Shown here: one piece after another, positions 43,923-52,563 of the stretch
Layout: every line of letters starts with the position of its first letter
Position numbering within the stretch: position 1 is the first letter of the stretch
Assembly (NCBI RefSeq): GCF_014198245.1
Contig: NZ_JACIHE010000006.1
Coordinates: 124,001 to 188,000, forward strand
From: Bradyrhizobium sp. cir1
GTDB lineage: Bacteria; Pseudomonadota; Alphaproteobacteria; Rhizobiales; Xanthobacteraceae
DNA length: 64,000 nt
Reading direction: 5' to 3'
Made by a program: the position numbers and the translations under genes
The notes under the pieces: model-generated
What the model saw: only the letters and a program-made list of their open reading frames with translations
Database searches by the model: none
What the model was told of the DNA's origin: nothing

Positions 43923-45155
43923 ATGAACAAGACCGTATCCGCTCCATCTCTCGGCACATCGGAGCCGCTGAAGACCGCCTCGCCGGAACTGGAGGCGTTG
44001 CTCAACCAGATCGCCGAGGGCGCGAGCGCGCGAGAACGCGACCGCGTGCTGCCCTTCGAGGTCATCGATCTCATCCGCCGCGCCCGCCTCGGTGCGCTGC
44101 GGTTGCCGGCGAGCGCCGGCGGCGCCGGCAGCACGATCCACGATCTCTTCGCTTTCGTCATCCGCCTCGGCGAGGCCGACGCCAATGTCGCGCATATCCT
44201 GCGCAACCATTTCAGCGTGGTGGAGCGGCTGGTGCGTACGCCCAGGGACGAGCAGAGCCGCGATTGGCAGAAGGCCGTCGCCGGAGGCGCCATCATTGGG
44301 CTGGCCACCACCGAGCTCGAAAGCCCCCGCGTCGGCAATGTCACGCCGGGTACGACCTTCACACCCGACGGGCAGGGCGACTACCTGTTGAACGGCACCA
44401 AATACTACAGCACCGGCACGCTGTACTCGGATTATGTCCTCGTCCGCGCCGCCGATCCCGATGGCACCAGTGGCGCAACCATCGTTCCGGTCAAGCGCGA
44501 CGGCATCGAGCTGGTCGACGACTGGGACGGGCTCGGACAAAAGCTCACCGCCACCGGCACGACGCATTTCCGAAACGTCAAAGTCAAGCGCCAGGAGATT
44601 GTGTTCGACACCCCCGACACGGGCTATGGCGTGCCTTACTCCAACACGTTCGCCCAATTGTTCCTGACCGCAATCGTTGCCGGTATCGCGCGCGCGACCC
44701 TGCGTGACGCCACCGCGCTCGTCCATTCGCGCAAGCGCACTTTCTATTACGCGCCCGCCGAAGTTCCGACCGACGATCCCCTGCTTCAGCAGACGGTCGG
44801 CCAGATCGCCAGTGGGGCATTTGCGGCCGAAACAGTCGTGCTGGCGGCCGCCGAGGCGCTCGACGTCGCGACCGATGCCTTCGACGCCGGCGCAGCGAAC
44901 GCAGCGGAAGCCGCCCACACCGCCGCCCTGCTTTCGGCCAAAGCCAAGATCATCGCGGACGATTTCGCCATCCGCGGCGGCAGCCTGCTGTTCGACGTCG
45001 GCGGCGCGTCCGCGACCAAGAAGGTCACCAATTTCGACCGGCACTGGCGCAATGCGCGGACGCTGTCCTCGCACAACCCGACGACCTACAAGGCGCGCTC
45101 GATCGGCCAGTACGAAATCAGCGGCACGCCGCTGCCGGGGAAGGGCTTCTTCTAG
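43923..45155 (+). CDS. SfnB/DszC-like flavin-dependent monooxygenase (acyl-CoA dehydrogenase fold)
   Basis: 410 residues with acyl-CoA dehydrogenase architecture. RARLGALRLPASAGGAGSTI, GLATTELESPRVGNVTPGTT, DYLLNGTKYYSTGTLYSDYV and the C-terminal NFDRHWRNARTLSSHNPTTY are typical of the DszC/SfnB group, which use FMNH2 and O2 to oxidise sulfur compounds rather than dehydrogenating acyl-CoA. The ATG at 43923 was preferred over GTG 43905 because CAGG is well placed and the N-terminus is then of usual length. It is followed directly by a flavin reductase, which supports an FMNH2-dependent role. Substrate is probably a sulfone, sulfide or sulfonate. Confidence 0.87.
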   Translation: MNKTVSAPSLGTSEPLKTASPELEALLNQIAEGASARERDRVLPFEVIDLIRRARLGALRLPASAGGAGSTIHDLFAFVIRLGEADANVAHILRNHFSVVERLVRTPRDEQSRDWQKAVAGGAIIGLATTELESPRVGNVTPGTTFTPDGQGDYLLNGTKYYSTGTLYSDYVLVRAADPDGTSGATIVPVKRDGIELVDDWDGLGQKLTATGTTHFRNVKVKRQEIVFDTPDTGYGVPYSNTFAQLFLTAIVAGIARATLRDATALVHSRKRTFYYAPAEVPTDDPLLQQTVGQIASGAFAAETVVLAAAEALDVATDAFDAGAANAAEAAHTAALLSAKAKIIADDFAIRGGSLLFDVGGASATKKVTNFDRHWRNARTLSSHNPTTYKARSIGQYEISGTPLPGKGFF

Positions 45156-45200
45156 GCTGGAAGAGCCTTCATTCGACGGCCCACACAAGGAGGTCAGGAC

Positions 45201-45773
45201 ATGGGAAGGCCCGACATCCATCTCGTCACTGACAGCAACGAGATCGAACGGCAATTCCGCGGCGTGATGCGCCGCCTCGCCGGGGGAGTCAGCATCATCA
45301 CGGCGGGGCGCGACGACGACATCACGGGAATGACGGTCACGTCGCTGACCTCACTCAGCGCGAGCCCGCCGCGTGTGCTGGTCAGCGTCAACCGCCAGGC
45401 CTCGTCATTCGCACTGATCGAGCGCTTCGGCACGTTCGGCGTGAACATTCTCGGCTCCGATCAGCAGGATCTGGCAGACCGGTTCAGCAACGGTCGCCTC
45501 AAGGGACCACAGCGCTTCGAGGGCATTCCCTGGTCCGCCGGGACCTCGGGCGTGCCCCTGCTCGGAAAGTCGCTCGCGACCGTCGAATGCCGGGTCGAGG
45601 AGATCATCGAACGCTACTCGCACGGAATCATCGTCGGAAGTCTTTTGAGCTTCGAGCTGTCGCCCCAGCTCTCCGGGCTGGTGTACTGGAACGGCCAGTA
45701 CATCGAGATCAAGCATGATTTCGACCTCGATCTGCTGGCCGAGATCAGCATTCCCCTGGCACATGTCAGGTAA
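45201..45773 (+). CDS. NAD(P)H:flavin reductase family protein
   Basis: 190 residues, flavin reductase-like (DszD/HpaC) fold: FRGVMRRLAGGVSIITAGRD, GMTVTSLTSLSASPPRVLVS, SFALIERFGTFGVNILGSDQ and a C-terminal GLVYWNGQY. It supplies FMNH2 to two-component monooxygenases. An ideal AAGGAGG lies 8 bp before the ATG. It is the only flavin reductase recognised in the window, while at least four LLM enzymes and one SfnB-like enzyme need reduced flavin, so it may serve all of them. Confidence 0.9.
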   Translation: MGRPDIHLVTDSNEIERQFRGVMRRLAGGVSIITAGRDDDITGMTVTSLTSLSASPPRVLVSVNRQASSFALIERFGTFGVNILGSDQQDLADRFSNGRLKGPQRFEGIPWSAGTSGVPLLGKSLATVECRVEEIIERYSHGIIVGSLLSFELSPQLSGLVYWNGQYIEIKHDFDLDLLAEISIPLAHVR

Positions 45774-45779
45774 GGCGGC

Positions 45780-46724
45780 ATGAAGCACGACTTGGCCGGC
45801 GAGCCCTCAGACGACAAGGGACTCGATAGCCCGACACAGAAGCGCTGGCAGCTCGAGCAGCTCGTCGCCGCGCTCCGCGTCTCCCGCGAGGAGACCCATA
45901 GCATCCGCCGGGATGGCGAGGCCCGCCGCGCGCCCTCGCGCGAGGCCCTTCAGGCGATCCTCGACGGCCTGACCGAAGCGCTATTCCCGCGCCATTACGG
46001 CCAATTCGACCTCGACGGCGAGAACATCGACTATTTCGTCGGCAACCGTCTCAGCATCGCGCTCGATGGCCTGTGCGACCAGGTCCACCGCGCCGCCATC
46101 TTCATCGGCGACGAGCTCACGGCCGGCTTCCAGCGCGAGGATGCGATCGAGCTGACGCGCAAGTTTGCGTCAGAGCTTCCCGACGTGCGCGGGCTGATCA
46201 TCAGCGATCTCCGCGCCGCCTTCGTCGGGGACCCCGCCGCCAGGAATTTTCCGGAGATCCTGATCGGCTATCCCGGCATGACCGCGATCATCCATCACCG
46301 GCTGGCCCACATCCTTCATCAGCTTGGCGCGCGGCTGATTGCGCGGCTGGTGGCGGAGATCGCCCACACAAGGACCGGCATCGACATTCACCCTGGCGCG
46401 AGCATCGGGTCCGGCTTCTTCATCGACCACGGCACTGGCGTCGTCATCGGCGAGACCGCCATCATCGGCGACAATGTCCGCATCTACCAGGCCGTGACCC
46501 TCGGCGCGCGCCATTTCCCGACCGACGACGACGGCAATCTGATCAAGGGCGACGCCCGACATCCGATCGTTGACGATGACGTCGTCATCTATGCCGGCGC
46601 CACCATCCTCGGGCGCATCACGATCGGCCGGGGCTCGACCATCGGCGGCAACGTCTGGGTGACCCAGGACGTGCCGCCGAACAGCATCGTGACGCAGGCC
46701 ACCGCCCGCAACAAGCCTGGCTAA
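45780..46724 (+). CDS. cysE: Serine O-acetyltransferase
   Basis: 314 residues. The C-terminal left-handed beta-helix is clear (THTRTGIDIHPGASIGSGFF-like, here HTRTGIDIHPGASIG, then IDHGTGVVIGETAIIGDNVR and IYQAVTLGA), with the catalytic His-Asp pair region and a helical N-terminal half (IIHHRLAHILHQLGARLIAR). It makes O-acetylserine from serine and acetyl-CoA, the acceptor for sulfide in cysteine synthesis. The long N-terminus and charged loop after VTLGARHF resemble the EpsC/plastid-like group. Starts 6 bp after the flavin reductase, so it is part of the ssu operon; its stop overlaps the convergent permease stop by 4 bp. Confidence 0.9.
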   Translation: MKHDLAGEPSDDKGLDSPTQKRWQLEQLVAALRVSREETHSIRRDGEARRAPSREALQAILDGLTEALFPRHYGQFDLDGENIDYFVGNRLSIALDGLCDQVHRAAIFIGDELTAGFQREDAIELTRKFASELPDVRGLIISDLRAAFVGDPAARNFPEILIGYPGMTAIIHHRLAHILHQLGARLIARLVAEIAHTRTGIDIHPGASIGSGFFIDHGTGVVIGETAIIGDNVRIYQAVTLGARHFPTDDDGNLIKGDARHPIVDDDVVIYAGATILGRITIGRGSTIGGNVWVTQDVPPNSIVTQATARNKPG

Positions 46725-47587
46725 ACGGCCGGCGCCTTCCAGCGCATCAGGCGGCGCTCCAGCGCCTCCAGGATCGCGTTGAACGTGAGGCCGATCACGG
46801 TGATGCCGAGGATGCCGAAATACATCTGCGGGATCAGGAAGCTGTACTGGCTGTTGATGATGAGATAGCCGAGCCCGGATTTCGCGCCGACCATCTCGGA
46901 CGCCACCAGCACCAGCATCGCGGAGGCGCTTGCGAGCCTTATGCCGACGAAAATCGTCGGCAGCGACGCCGGCAGGATCACTTTTCGGAACAGCTGGCTC
47001 GGTGTCGCCCCCATCGTTCGTGCGGACTTGATCAAGAGCGGATCGACCTGGCGAACCGCCGCGATCGTATTGAGCAGAAGCGGCCAGGCGCAGCTGTAGA
47101 CCACCATGGTGACCTTCGACAGCTCGCCGATCCCAAGCAGCAGGATGAAGACTGGTAGCAGCGCCAGCGGCGCGGTGTTGCGCGCGATCTCGATGATCTG
47201 ATTCAGGAGATCGCCAAGCCGGGCGTACCATCCCGTCAAGATGCCCAACGGCACGAACAGGGCAATGGCGATCAGGAAACCACTCAAGGCTCGAAGCAGG
47301 CTGGCGCCGACGTTGTCATAGAGCTCCCCGGTCTGCGCGAGCTGCCAGCCCGCGGCAACCACCTCGGAGAACGGCGGCAGGAAGGTCACGTCGACCAAGC
47401 CGATCCGCGGCGCGGTCTCCCAGAGGGTCAGAAACAACAACAGCAGCAGCGATCGCTGCCCGATCGTGCCGAGCCATCGCGCGAGCCCGCCAGCCGCCTC
47501 GGCGAGCACGCCGTCGCGATGCCTGGCCCGGTCTTTCGGGCTCCCCTCGGCGAGCTCCAGCAGCGTCAGGATTTCCAGATTAGACAT
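46721..47587 (-). CDS. Taurine/sulfonate-type ABC transporter permease
   Basis: 288 residues, about six membrane segments. DVTFLPPFSEVVAAGWQLAQ near residue 68, ARNTAPLALLPVFILLLGIG and the EAA loop (IKSARTMGATPSQLFRKVIL) define a SsuC/TauC permease. It is the last gene of the leftward tauD-binder-ATPase-permease unit, overlapping the ATPase by 8 bp. Confidence 0.9.
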   Translation of the reverse strand: MSNLEILTLLELAEGSPKDRARHRDGVLAEAAGGLARWLGTIGQRSLLLLLFLTLWETAPRIGLVDVTFLPPFSEVVAAGWQLAQTGELYDNVGASLLRALSGFLIAIALFVPLGILTGWYARLGDLLNQIIEIARNTAPLALLPVFILLLGIGELSKVTMVVYSCAWPLLLNTIAAVRQVDPLLIKSARTMGATPSQLFRKVILPASLPTIFVGIRLASASAMLVLVASEMVGAKSGLGYLIINSQYSFLIPQMYFGILGITVIGLTFNAILEALERRLMRWKAPAV

Positions 47588-48440
47588 GGGCCAACTCCTC
47601 CGCCTTGGCGATGCGCTCGCCGCCCGATGTCGCCACCTGGGAGCCCTGCGCCTTCAAGACCTCGTCGCGCAGCAAGGACCACACCTCGTGCCGCACCTGC
47701 CCAAACGCCGGAAGCGATCGCACATCCTCGGTTTCGCTGTGCAGCTCATCGGGAATTTCGATGATTTGCTTGATGCGGCCGGGGCGCGAGGTCATCACCG
47801 CCACGCGCTGACCAAGGACCACGGCCTCATCGATGCCGTGGGTGATGAACAGGATGGTCTTTCCCGTGCTGCGCCAGATCCGCAAAAGCTCGCCTTGCAG
47901 TATCTCCCGCGTCTGCGCATCGAGCGCCGCGAACGGCTCGTCCATCAGCAGCACCTCCGGATCGTAGGCAAGGCTGCGAGCGATCGCGACACGCTGCTTC
48001 ATGCCGCCGGAGAGCTCGTGCGGATAGCGGTCGGCAAAGCCGGACAGACCCACGAGGTCGAGATAGTGTAGCGCCCTCTCCCGCCGCTCCCTTGCTTTCA
48101 GGCCGGCAATGTCGAGCCCGAACTCGATATTCTGCGCGGCCGTCCGCCAGGGAAACAGCGCGTATTGCTGGAACACGATGCCGCGGTCGCGCGCCGGGCC
48201 CTCGACGAGCCTGCCATCGAGCAGGATACGACCGCTGCTCGGTGTCGTCAGGCCGCCGAGCAGGTCGAGCAGGGTCGACTTGCCGCAGCCGCTCGGCCCG
48301 ACCAGCGCAATGAACTCTCCGGCCCGAACATCCAGCGTGATGTCCTCCAGGGCCGTGAAGCGTTGCGCCGGCCCGCCATCCTTGCCGCGGACCAGGAATT
48401 CCTTGCGCACATGCTCGAAGCGGATCTTGGCCGTCGTCAT
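47580..48440 (-). CDS. Taurine/sulfonate-type ABC transporter ATP-binding protein
   Basis: 286 residues from ATG 48440, which has GGAGG 4 bp upstream. Walker A GPSGCGKST, FQQYALFPWRTAAQNIEFGL, signature ELSGGMKQRVAIARS and Walker B LLMDEPFAALD are intact. The QYALFPWRT segment is typical of the taurine/nitrate/sulfonate ATPases. Overlaps the binder gene by 4 bp and the permease by 8 bp. Confidence 0.92.
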   Translation of the reverse strand: MTTAKIRFEHVRKEFLVRGKDGGPAQRFTALEDITLDVRAGEFIALVGPSGCGKSTLLDLLGGLTTPSSGRILLDGRLVEGPARDRGIVFQQYALFPWRTAAQNIEFGLDIAGLKARERRERALHYLDLVGLSGFADRYPHELSGGMKQRVAIARSLAYDPEVLLMDEPFAALDAQTREILQGELLRIWRSTGKTILFITHGIDEAVVLGQRVAVMTSRPGRIKQIIEIPDELHSETEDVRSLPAFGQVRHEVWSLLRDEVLKAQGSQVATSGGERIAKAEELAHV

Positions 48441-49501
48441 TTGGCCTCCGCAGTCTTGCCCGGGCGGAAATAGTTGAACTCGTTGGTGTAGAGATCCGAC
48501 GGCTTGAGCTGGTCCTGCTTCAGCAGGCCATCCCTGACCAGCCAATCGATCCACACCTGGAGCTCGCCATCGCCGATCACGCCGCCCTTGGTCGCGACGC
48601 CCGTGCTCTTCCAGTACTTGATGGGAGTTGCGTCCTCGTTGCGCTTGCGCTCGGCGATGACGCGCTCGAACCGGGCGCGGACCTCCTCCGGCGGCGTTGT
48701 CTGAGCCCAGTCGATGGCACGAGATACGCCCTCGATCAGCTTGCGGGACGTGTTCGGATTGTCCTTGATGAACTTGTCCCGCAGCACATAGGCCCCGCCG
48801 GTGAAGTTCCCGAAGACGTCCGTATCGGCAAAGAGCCGCCGAATGCCGCCGCGCTCGAGTGCCTTGTCACGCAGGACGCCGCCGAGCGTGCTGAGCTCGA
48901 CCTGTCCCTGGCGCAGCACCTGCTCCCCCGTCACCGGCGGTATCGCGACCAGTGTCACCTGTTTCGCTTCCGCTGGCGTCAGGCCATTGCGGGCCAAATA
49001 TTCGCGCAGCACGAATTCATGGTGCGCTCCCAGCGTGTTGACCGCGACCTTCTTGCCGATCAGGTCCCGCGCGGTCTTGATCGGACTATCCTCCTTCACG
49101 TAGTAGCCGCTGTAGGTGTTGTCGTCGGAGCCGTAATAGCCGACCACCGCCTTGATCGGCGCCTTGGCGGCGATCAGCTTGATGATCGCGCCGTAGAAAG
49201 CGCCACCGATGTCGATATCGCCGGTGACGACGGTCTGGATGTCCTGCGGACCGCTGATGGTGTTGCCGATCCATTTGAGCTTGAGAGGAGCGAGATAGCC
49301 GAGATCGTCGGCCAGCTCGATGAAGGTGACCTGCCCGGCCCAGCCCTGGTAGCGGATCTCGGTCTTTTCGAGCTGTGGCTCGGCCATGGCGCTGCCGATC
49401 AGACCCGCCAGCGCGACGCTGGCAAGGCCGATTTGCCGGACCCTTGCCCGTGCACGCAAGCCGGCCACCAACCGGCGCAAGGCAGAAGCGACGATTTTCA
49501 T
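48437..49501 (-). CDS. Taurine/sulfonate-type ABC substrate-binding protein
   Basis: 354 residues with a signal peptide (IGLASVALAGLIGSAMA) after a long basic n-region. EKTEIRYQGWAGQVTFIELA, GPQDIQTVVTGDIDIGGAFY and IGKKVAVNTLGAHHEFVLRE are the family blocks. The ATG at 49501 has GGGGAG about 8 bp upstream. It follows the TauD-like gene by 22 bp, suggesting that the imported compound is the dioxygenase substrate. Confidence 0.9.
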   Translation of the reverse strand: MKIVASALRRLVAGLRARARVRQIGLASVALAGLIGSAMAEPQLEKTEIRYQGWAGQVTFIELADDLGYLAPLKLKWIGNTISGPQDIQTVVTGDIDIGGAFYGAIIKLIAAKAPIKAVVGYYGSDDNTYSGYYVKEDSPIKTARDLIGKKVAVNTLGAHHEFVLREYLARNGLTPAEAKQVTLVAIPPVTGEQVLRQGQVELSTLGGVLRDKALERGGIRRLFADTDVFGNFTGGAYVLRDKFIKDNPNTSRKLIEGVSRAIDWAQTTPPEEVRARFERVIAERKRNEDATPIKYWKSTGVATKGGVIGDGELQVWIDWLVRDGLLKQDQLKPSDLYTNEFNYFRPGKTAEAK

Positions 49502-49523
49502 TGTATTCACTCCCCTGTTTGTT

Positions 49524-50450
49524 TCAGGCAGCTTTTGCCTGCGGCTTGATCGACTTGATCCGGGTGACGCTCTGGCGGCCGTCGATGCTGACCGGCACTT
49601 CGCCGTCAATGGTGGCGCGGCGCACGACGCGATGCTGATCGCCGTAGTCATTGACGGCGTAATGCTGGGTCGCACGGTTGTCCCAGATCACCACGTCCCC
49701 TTGCCGCCAGCTCCAGCGTACGGTGTTCTCCGGCGCGGTGATGTGCGACTGGAACAGGTCGAACAGCTTCTGGCTGTCGTATTTCGACAGTCCGACGAAG
49801 CGCTGGACGAAATTGCCGAGCACCAGGGTGCGCTCGCCGGTTTCGGGATGGACGCGGACGACGGGATGCTCGGTCTCGTAGACCGTCGCCGTGAAGACCT
49901 CGTCGAATTGCTTCCGGTCGGCTTCGCTCGCGCGCGTCTTGACCGCATAGTCATAGGCATTGCTATGCACCGCCCAGAGCTCATCCGCGAGCTTGCGCAG
50001 CGGCGCCGGCAGATCGAGATAAGATGTAGCCGTGTTCGACCAGATCGTGTCGCCGCCGAACTCGGGGATCACGACGCCGCGCAACACCGAGATCTTCGGA
50101 TAAGCGTCGACGAATGTGACGTCGGTGTGCCACTGATCGGCGCGGCCACCTCCGCGCGCGGAGTCGAGCTCGAGGATCGAGGCCGTGCCCTTGGTGGCGC
50201 CGACCGTCGGATGCGGCACCAGCTTGCCGAGCCGATGGGCGAAACGCTCCTGCTCGGCATCGTCGAGATGATCCTGGTCGCGGAAGAAGATGACCTTGTG
50301 CTCGAGCAGCACCTGGTTGATCGCCGCAATCGTCCGGTCCGGAAGATCGCCGGAGAGCTTGATGTTCCTGATTTCGGCGCCGATACGCGCCGATCGCTTG
50401 ACGATATCCGAACGCGGAATGACGTTGTCGATGGTGATTCCGTCAGTCAT
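49524..50450 (-). CDS. TauD/TfdA family 2-oxoglutarate-dependent dioxygenase
   Basis: 308 residues. The iron ligands are H108 and D110 in QWHTDVTF and H263 in WDNRATQHYA; the 2-oxoglutarate-binding arginine lies in HRVVRRATI. Expected reaction: hydroxylation next to the sulfonate (or sulfate ester) carbon with loss of sulfite (or sulfate), as in TauD and AtsK. The ATG at 50450 is preceded by GGGGAAG; a longer frame upstream is intergenic. First gene of the tauD-A-B-C-like operon. Taurine itself is not proven as substrate. Confidence 0.9.
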   Translation of the reverse strand: MTDGITIDNVIPRSDIVKRSARIGAEIRNIKLSGDLPDRTIAAINQVLLEHKVIFFRDQDHLDDAEQERFAHRLGKLVPHPTVGATKGTASILELDSARGGGRADQWHTDVTFVDAYPKISVLRGVVIPEFGGDTIWSNTATSYLDLPAPLRKLADELWAVHSNAYDYAVKTRASEADRKQFDEVFTATVYETEHPVVRVHPETGERTLVLGNFVQRFVGLSKYDSQKLFDLFQSHITAPENTVRWSWRQGDVVIWDNRATQHYAVNDYGDQHRVVRRATIDGEVPVSIDGRQSVTRIKSIKPQAKAA

Positions 50451-50608
50451 GTCATCTTCCCCGAGACCGCGATCCGTTTGGACAAGGCTCCGCCGTTCGC
50501 CGATCGCAGTTGCGACGGCGGAGTGAAAGACGGTGATGTAGCGATCGATCCTCTTGCGAGATTGCCGTCTGCTCTGGCGGCAATCCCGTCTGGCGGGACC
50601 TTTCCGTG

Positions 50609-50630
50609 GAGGCTGCATCGATGCAGCCTC
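50609..50630. promoter_or_regulatory. Perfect 22-bp palindrome upstream of the tauD-like operon
   Basis: Arms GAGGCTGCATC and GATGCAGCCTC abut with no spacer. It lies in the 298-bp gap between the FMO-like gene stop and the TauD-like start. An imperfect dyad CTTCGGAA-ATAGC-TTCCAAAG is at about 50662-50682. The palindrome could form a terminator hairpin for the upstream gene, but without a T-tract on the minus strand an operator is equally possible. Confidence 0.45.
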
Positions 50631-50748
50631 TTGTTCAGTCACACGATGCTAACTCAGGGACTTCGGAAATAGCTTCCAAAGTTCGCGGCAGTTGAGAAAC
50701 AGACGCATCCACGGTCACGGCGTCTCCAGTTGCGACTTGCGCTCCGCT

Positions 50749-52188
50749 CTATTCCGCAGCGACGATGTTGGGCGAACGCCAGACGGCCGAGGCATAGAGC
50801 GACGGCTCGAAATCGGCGGCGATCGCACCGTTGATCCGAACCTCGTGTGCCGGGAGGTCGTCGAGGAACAGATCCCTGCTGATCCGCGCGACGACGCCCG
50901 GAATGTCGCGCTTGAAGCTCGGCACGTCGCCAATCGGCAGGCCGAAGCTGACGAATGCCGCAGGATTGAACACGTGGACGTTCCGCAAGTAGGGCGCGCG
51001 ACCGGGCTCCTTCTCGAGGAATTCGTGGCCCACACCGAGATACGGATGCGCACCCAGGAACTCATCTTGCTCGTCCGCAGCCGGAGAATAGCGATCGCGC
51101 CACAGCAGGATCGCGTCGGCGAAGGCGGCGAGCTCCGGCCGTTTCGCCAGATCGACCTGATAGCCCGTACCGGCGATGACGAAATCGAATGCGATGTCGC
51201 CCTGGGGCGTGGTTGCAAGCAGCCGCCGCCCGAACGGCTTGGCTGACGTCCACGGTGCCGCCAGATGGAGGTGGAAGTTGGGGAATTTGACCGCGCGCGC
51301 GATTGCGTCGGGCGGCGGCGTCGACCCCGCGCGACGGAAGCGGATGGCCTGATGCCAGCGGACCGCGTCCGGGAGCGCCCCATAATTGTCGTATGCCCCC
51401 GGATATCCGCGCGTCCTGATCACGGGCTCCGAAGCAATCCGGTCGCGGCGTGCGAACAGGTGCACCTCTCTCGCCCCGGCTTCGAGCGCAACCGCCGCTA
51501 CATCGAACGCGGAGGCCGCGCTGCCCAGCACCGCGACCGACTTGTCGCGCAGCTTCCCGAAATCGATCGCCTCCAATGTATGCGCGTAAAGCTGCTTTGG
51601 CAGATTGCGCGAGAGCACGTCGGGGATGGACGGACCCCCGTTGCTTGGAAAACCGCTGGCGAGGATGATCTTGCGAGCGGTTTCGGTCCTTGCCTCGCCG
51701 GCGACGTCGAGATGAAGCCGCAAGTGATCGGCCGCCGGCTCGATGCGGAGTAGCTTCGTCCGGTAGCGCACCTCGATGCCGAGCGTCTTCCGGTACCAGT
51801 CAAGATAGGCCGCCCAATCGACGCGGGAGATACGATCGATCGCTTCATAAGCGGCCGCGCCATTCCGAGCTTCATACCAGGCCTGGAAGCTCAGTCCGGG
51901 CAGGCCAAGCTCGGGGCCGGGCAGGCTCTTCGGCGTCCGCAGCCTGTGCATGCGCGCACTGCTGAGCCAGGGGCCGGACGACGCCGCATCGTGCGCTGTA
52001 TCGATCACCGTGACCTTGCCGATGCCGGCACGGCGCAGTGCAAAGGCGAAAGCGCTCCCGGATTGCCCGCCGCCGACGATTGCGACGTTGTGATCGACCG
52101 CGTGCCGATCCGGGACCCAGTTCTGCGGGTCGGGACCAATCAGACGCAAGGTCTCACGCGCGGCGGCGTCGATATCGGATTGAAACAT
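50749..52188 (-). CDS. FMO/BVMO-like FAD- and NAD(P)-binding oxidoreductase
   Basis: 479 residues from ATG 52188. FAD-binding GGGQSG at 39-44, a second Rossmann motif VAVLGSAASAFDVAAVALEA in the middle for NADPH, and VIAGTGYQVDL, the ATGY-like motif of flavin-containing monooxygenases, are seen. It probably uses NADPH and O2 to oxygenate a heteroatom (S or N) or carbon. It lies about 300 bp upstream of the tauD-like operon on the same strand and is divergent from a methyltransferase. Sulfoxidation of a thioether would fit the locus but is inference. Confidence 0.85.
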   Translation of the reverse strand: MFQSDIDAAARETLRLIGPDPQNWVPDRHAVDHNVAIVGGGQSGSAFAFALRRAGIGKVTVIDTAHDAASSGPWLSSARMHRLRTPKSLPGPELGLPGLSFQAWYEARNGAAAYEAIDRISRVDWAAYLDWYRKTLGIEVRYRTKLLRIEPAADHLRLHLDVAGEARTETARKIILASGFPSNGGPSIPDVLSRNLPKQLYAHTLEAIDFGKLRDKSVAVLGSAASAFDVAAVALEAGAREVHLFARRDRIASEPVIRTRGYPGAYDNYGALPDAVRWHQAIRFRRAGSTPPPDAIARAVKFPNFHLHLAAPWTSAKPFGRRLLATTPQGDIAFDFVIAGTGYQVDLAKRPELAAFADAILLWRDRYSPAADEQDEFLGAHPYLGVGHEFLEKEPGRAPYLRNVHVFNPAAFVSFGLPIGDVPSFKRDIPGVVARISRDLFLDDLPAHEVRINGAIAADFEPSLYASAVWRSPNIVAAE

Positions 52189-52563
52189 GTTGCACCGGGA
52201 TTTGTCGGCATCAGATGCGATCAAATCGTAGAAGCCAGCGACATTCAGTCAATGAAATGGAATGGGTTTTGTTTAGCGACCCGAACAACGAACTCACCGC
52301 GGGGTCACCGTGCGTTGAAAGATTTGCGTCGACGGCGCGGAGTGAGCCAGGAAGGGCGACGGGACATTCGCTCGCCACGTCGGTTATCAGTTGAGACGAT
52401 CCGTTCGCGACATCATCTCCTTAATGCGCTCCCGCCGCTAAATTCATGCTCGCGTCGCACCGAACAACGCAAATCCATTTCATCGACTTTTCTCACTCCG
52501 ACAACATAGAGTTCGTCTCGATCAAGCCGCCTCGACGGCGCGTTGGAGATTTTGGAAAGCACG
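52189..52563. other. Divergent intergenic region between FMO-like and methyltransferase genes
   Basis: 375 bp, no gene seen. Contains widely spaced reverse-complement 10-mers ATGAAATGGA (52252-52261) and TCCATTTCAT (52474-52483), one beside each divergent start, which could be paired regulator sites. Confidence 0.45.

Noticed and set aside
42347..44362. 671-codon minus-strand frame across ssuB, ssuA and the SfnB-like gene
   Set aside because: Spans three well-supported genes on the other strand and shows no protein family; shadow frame.
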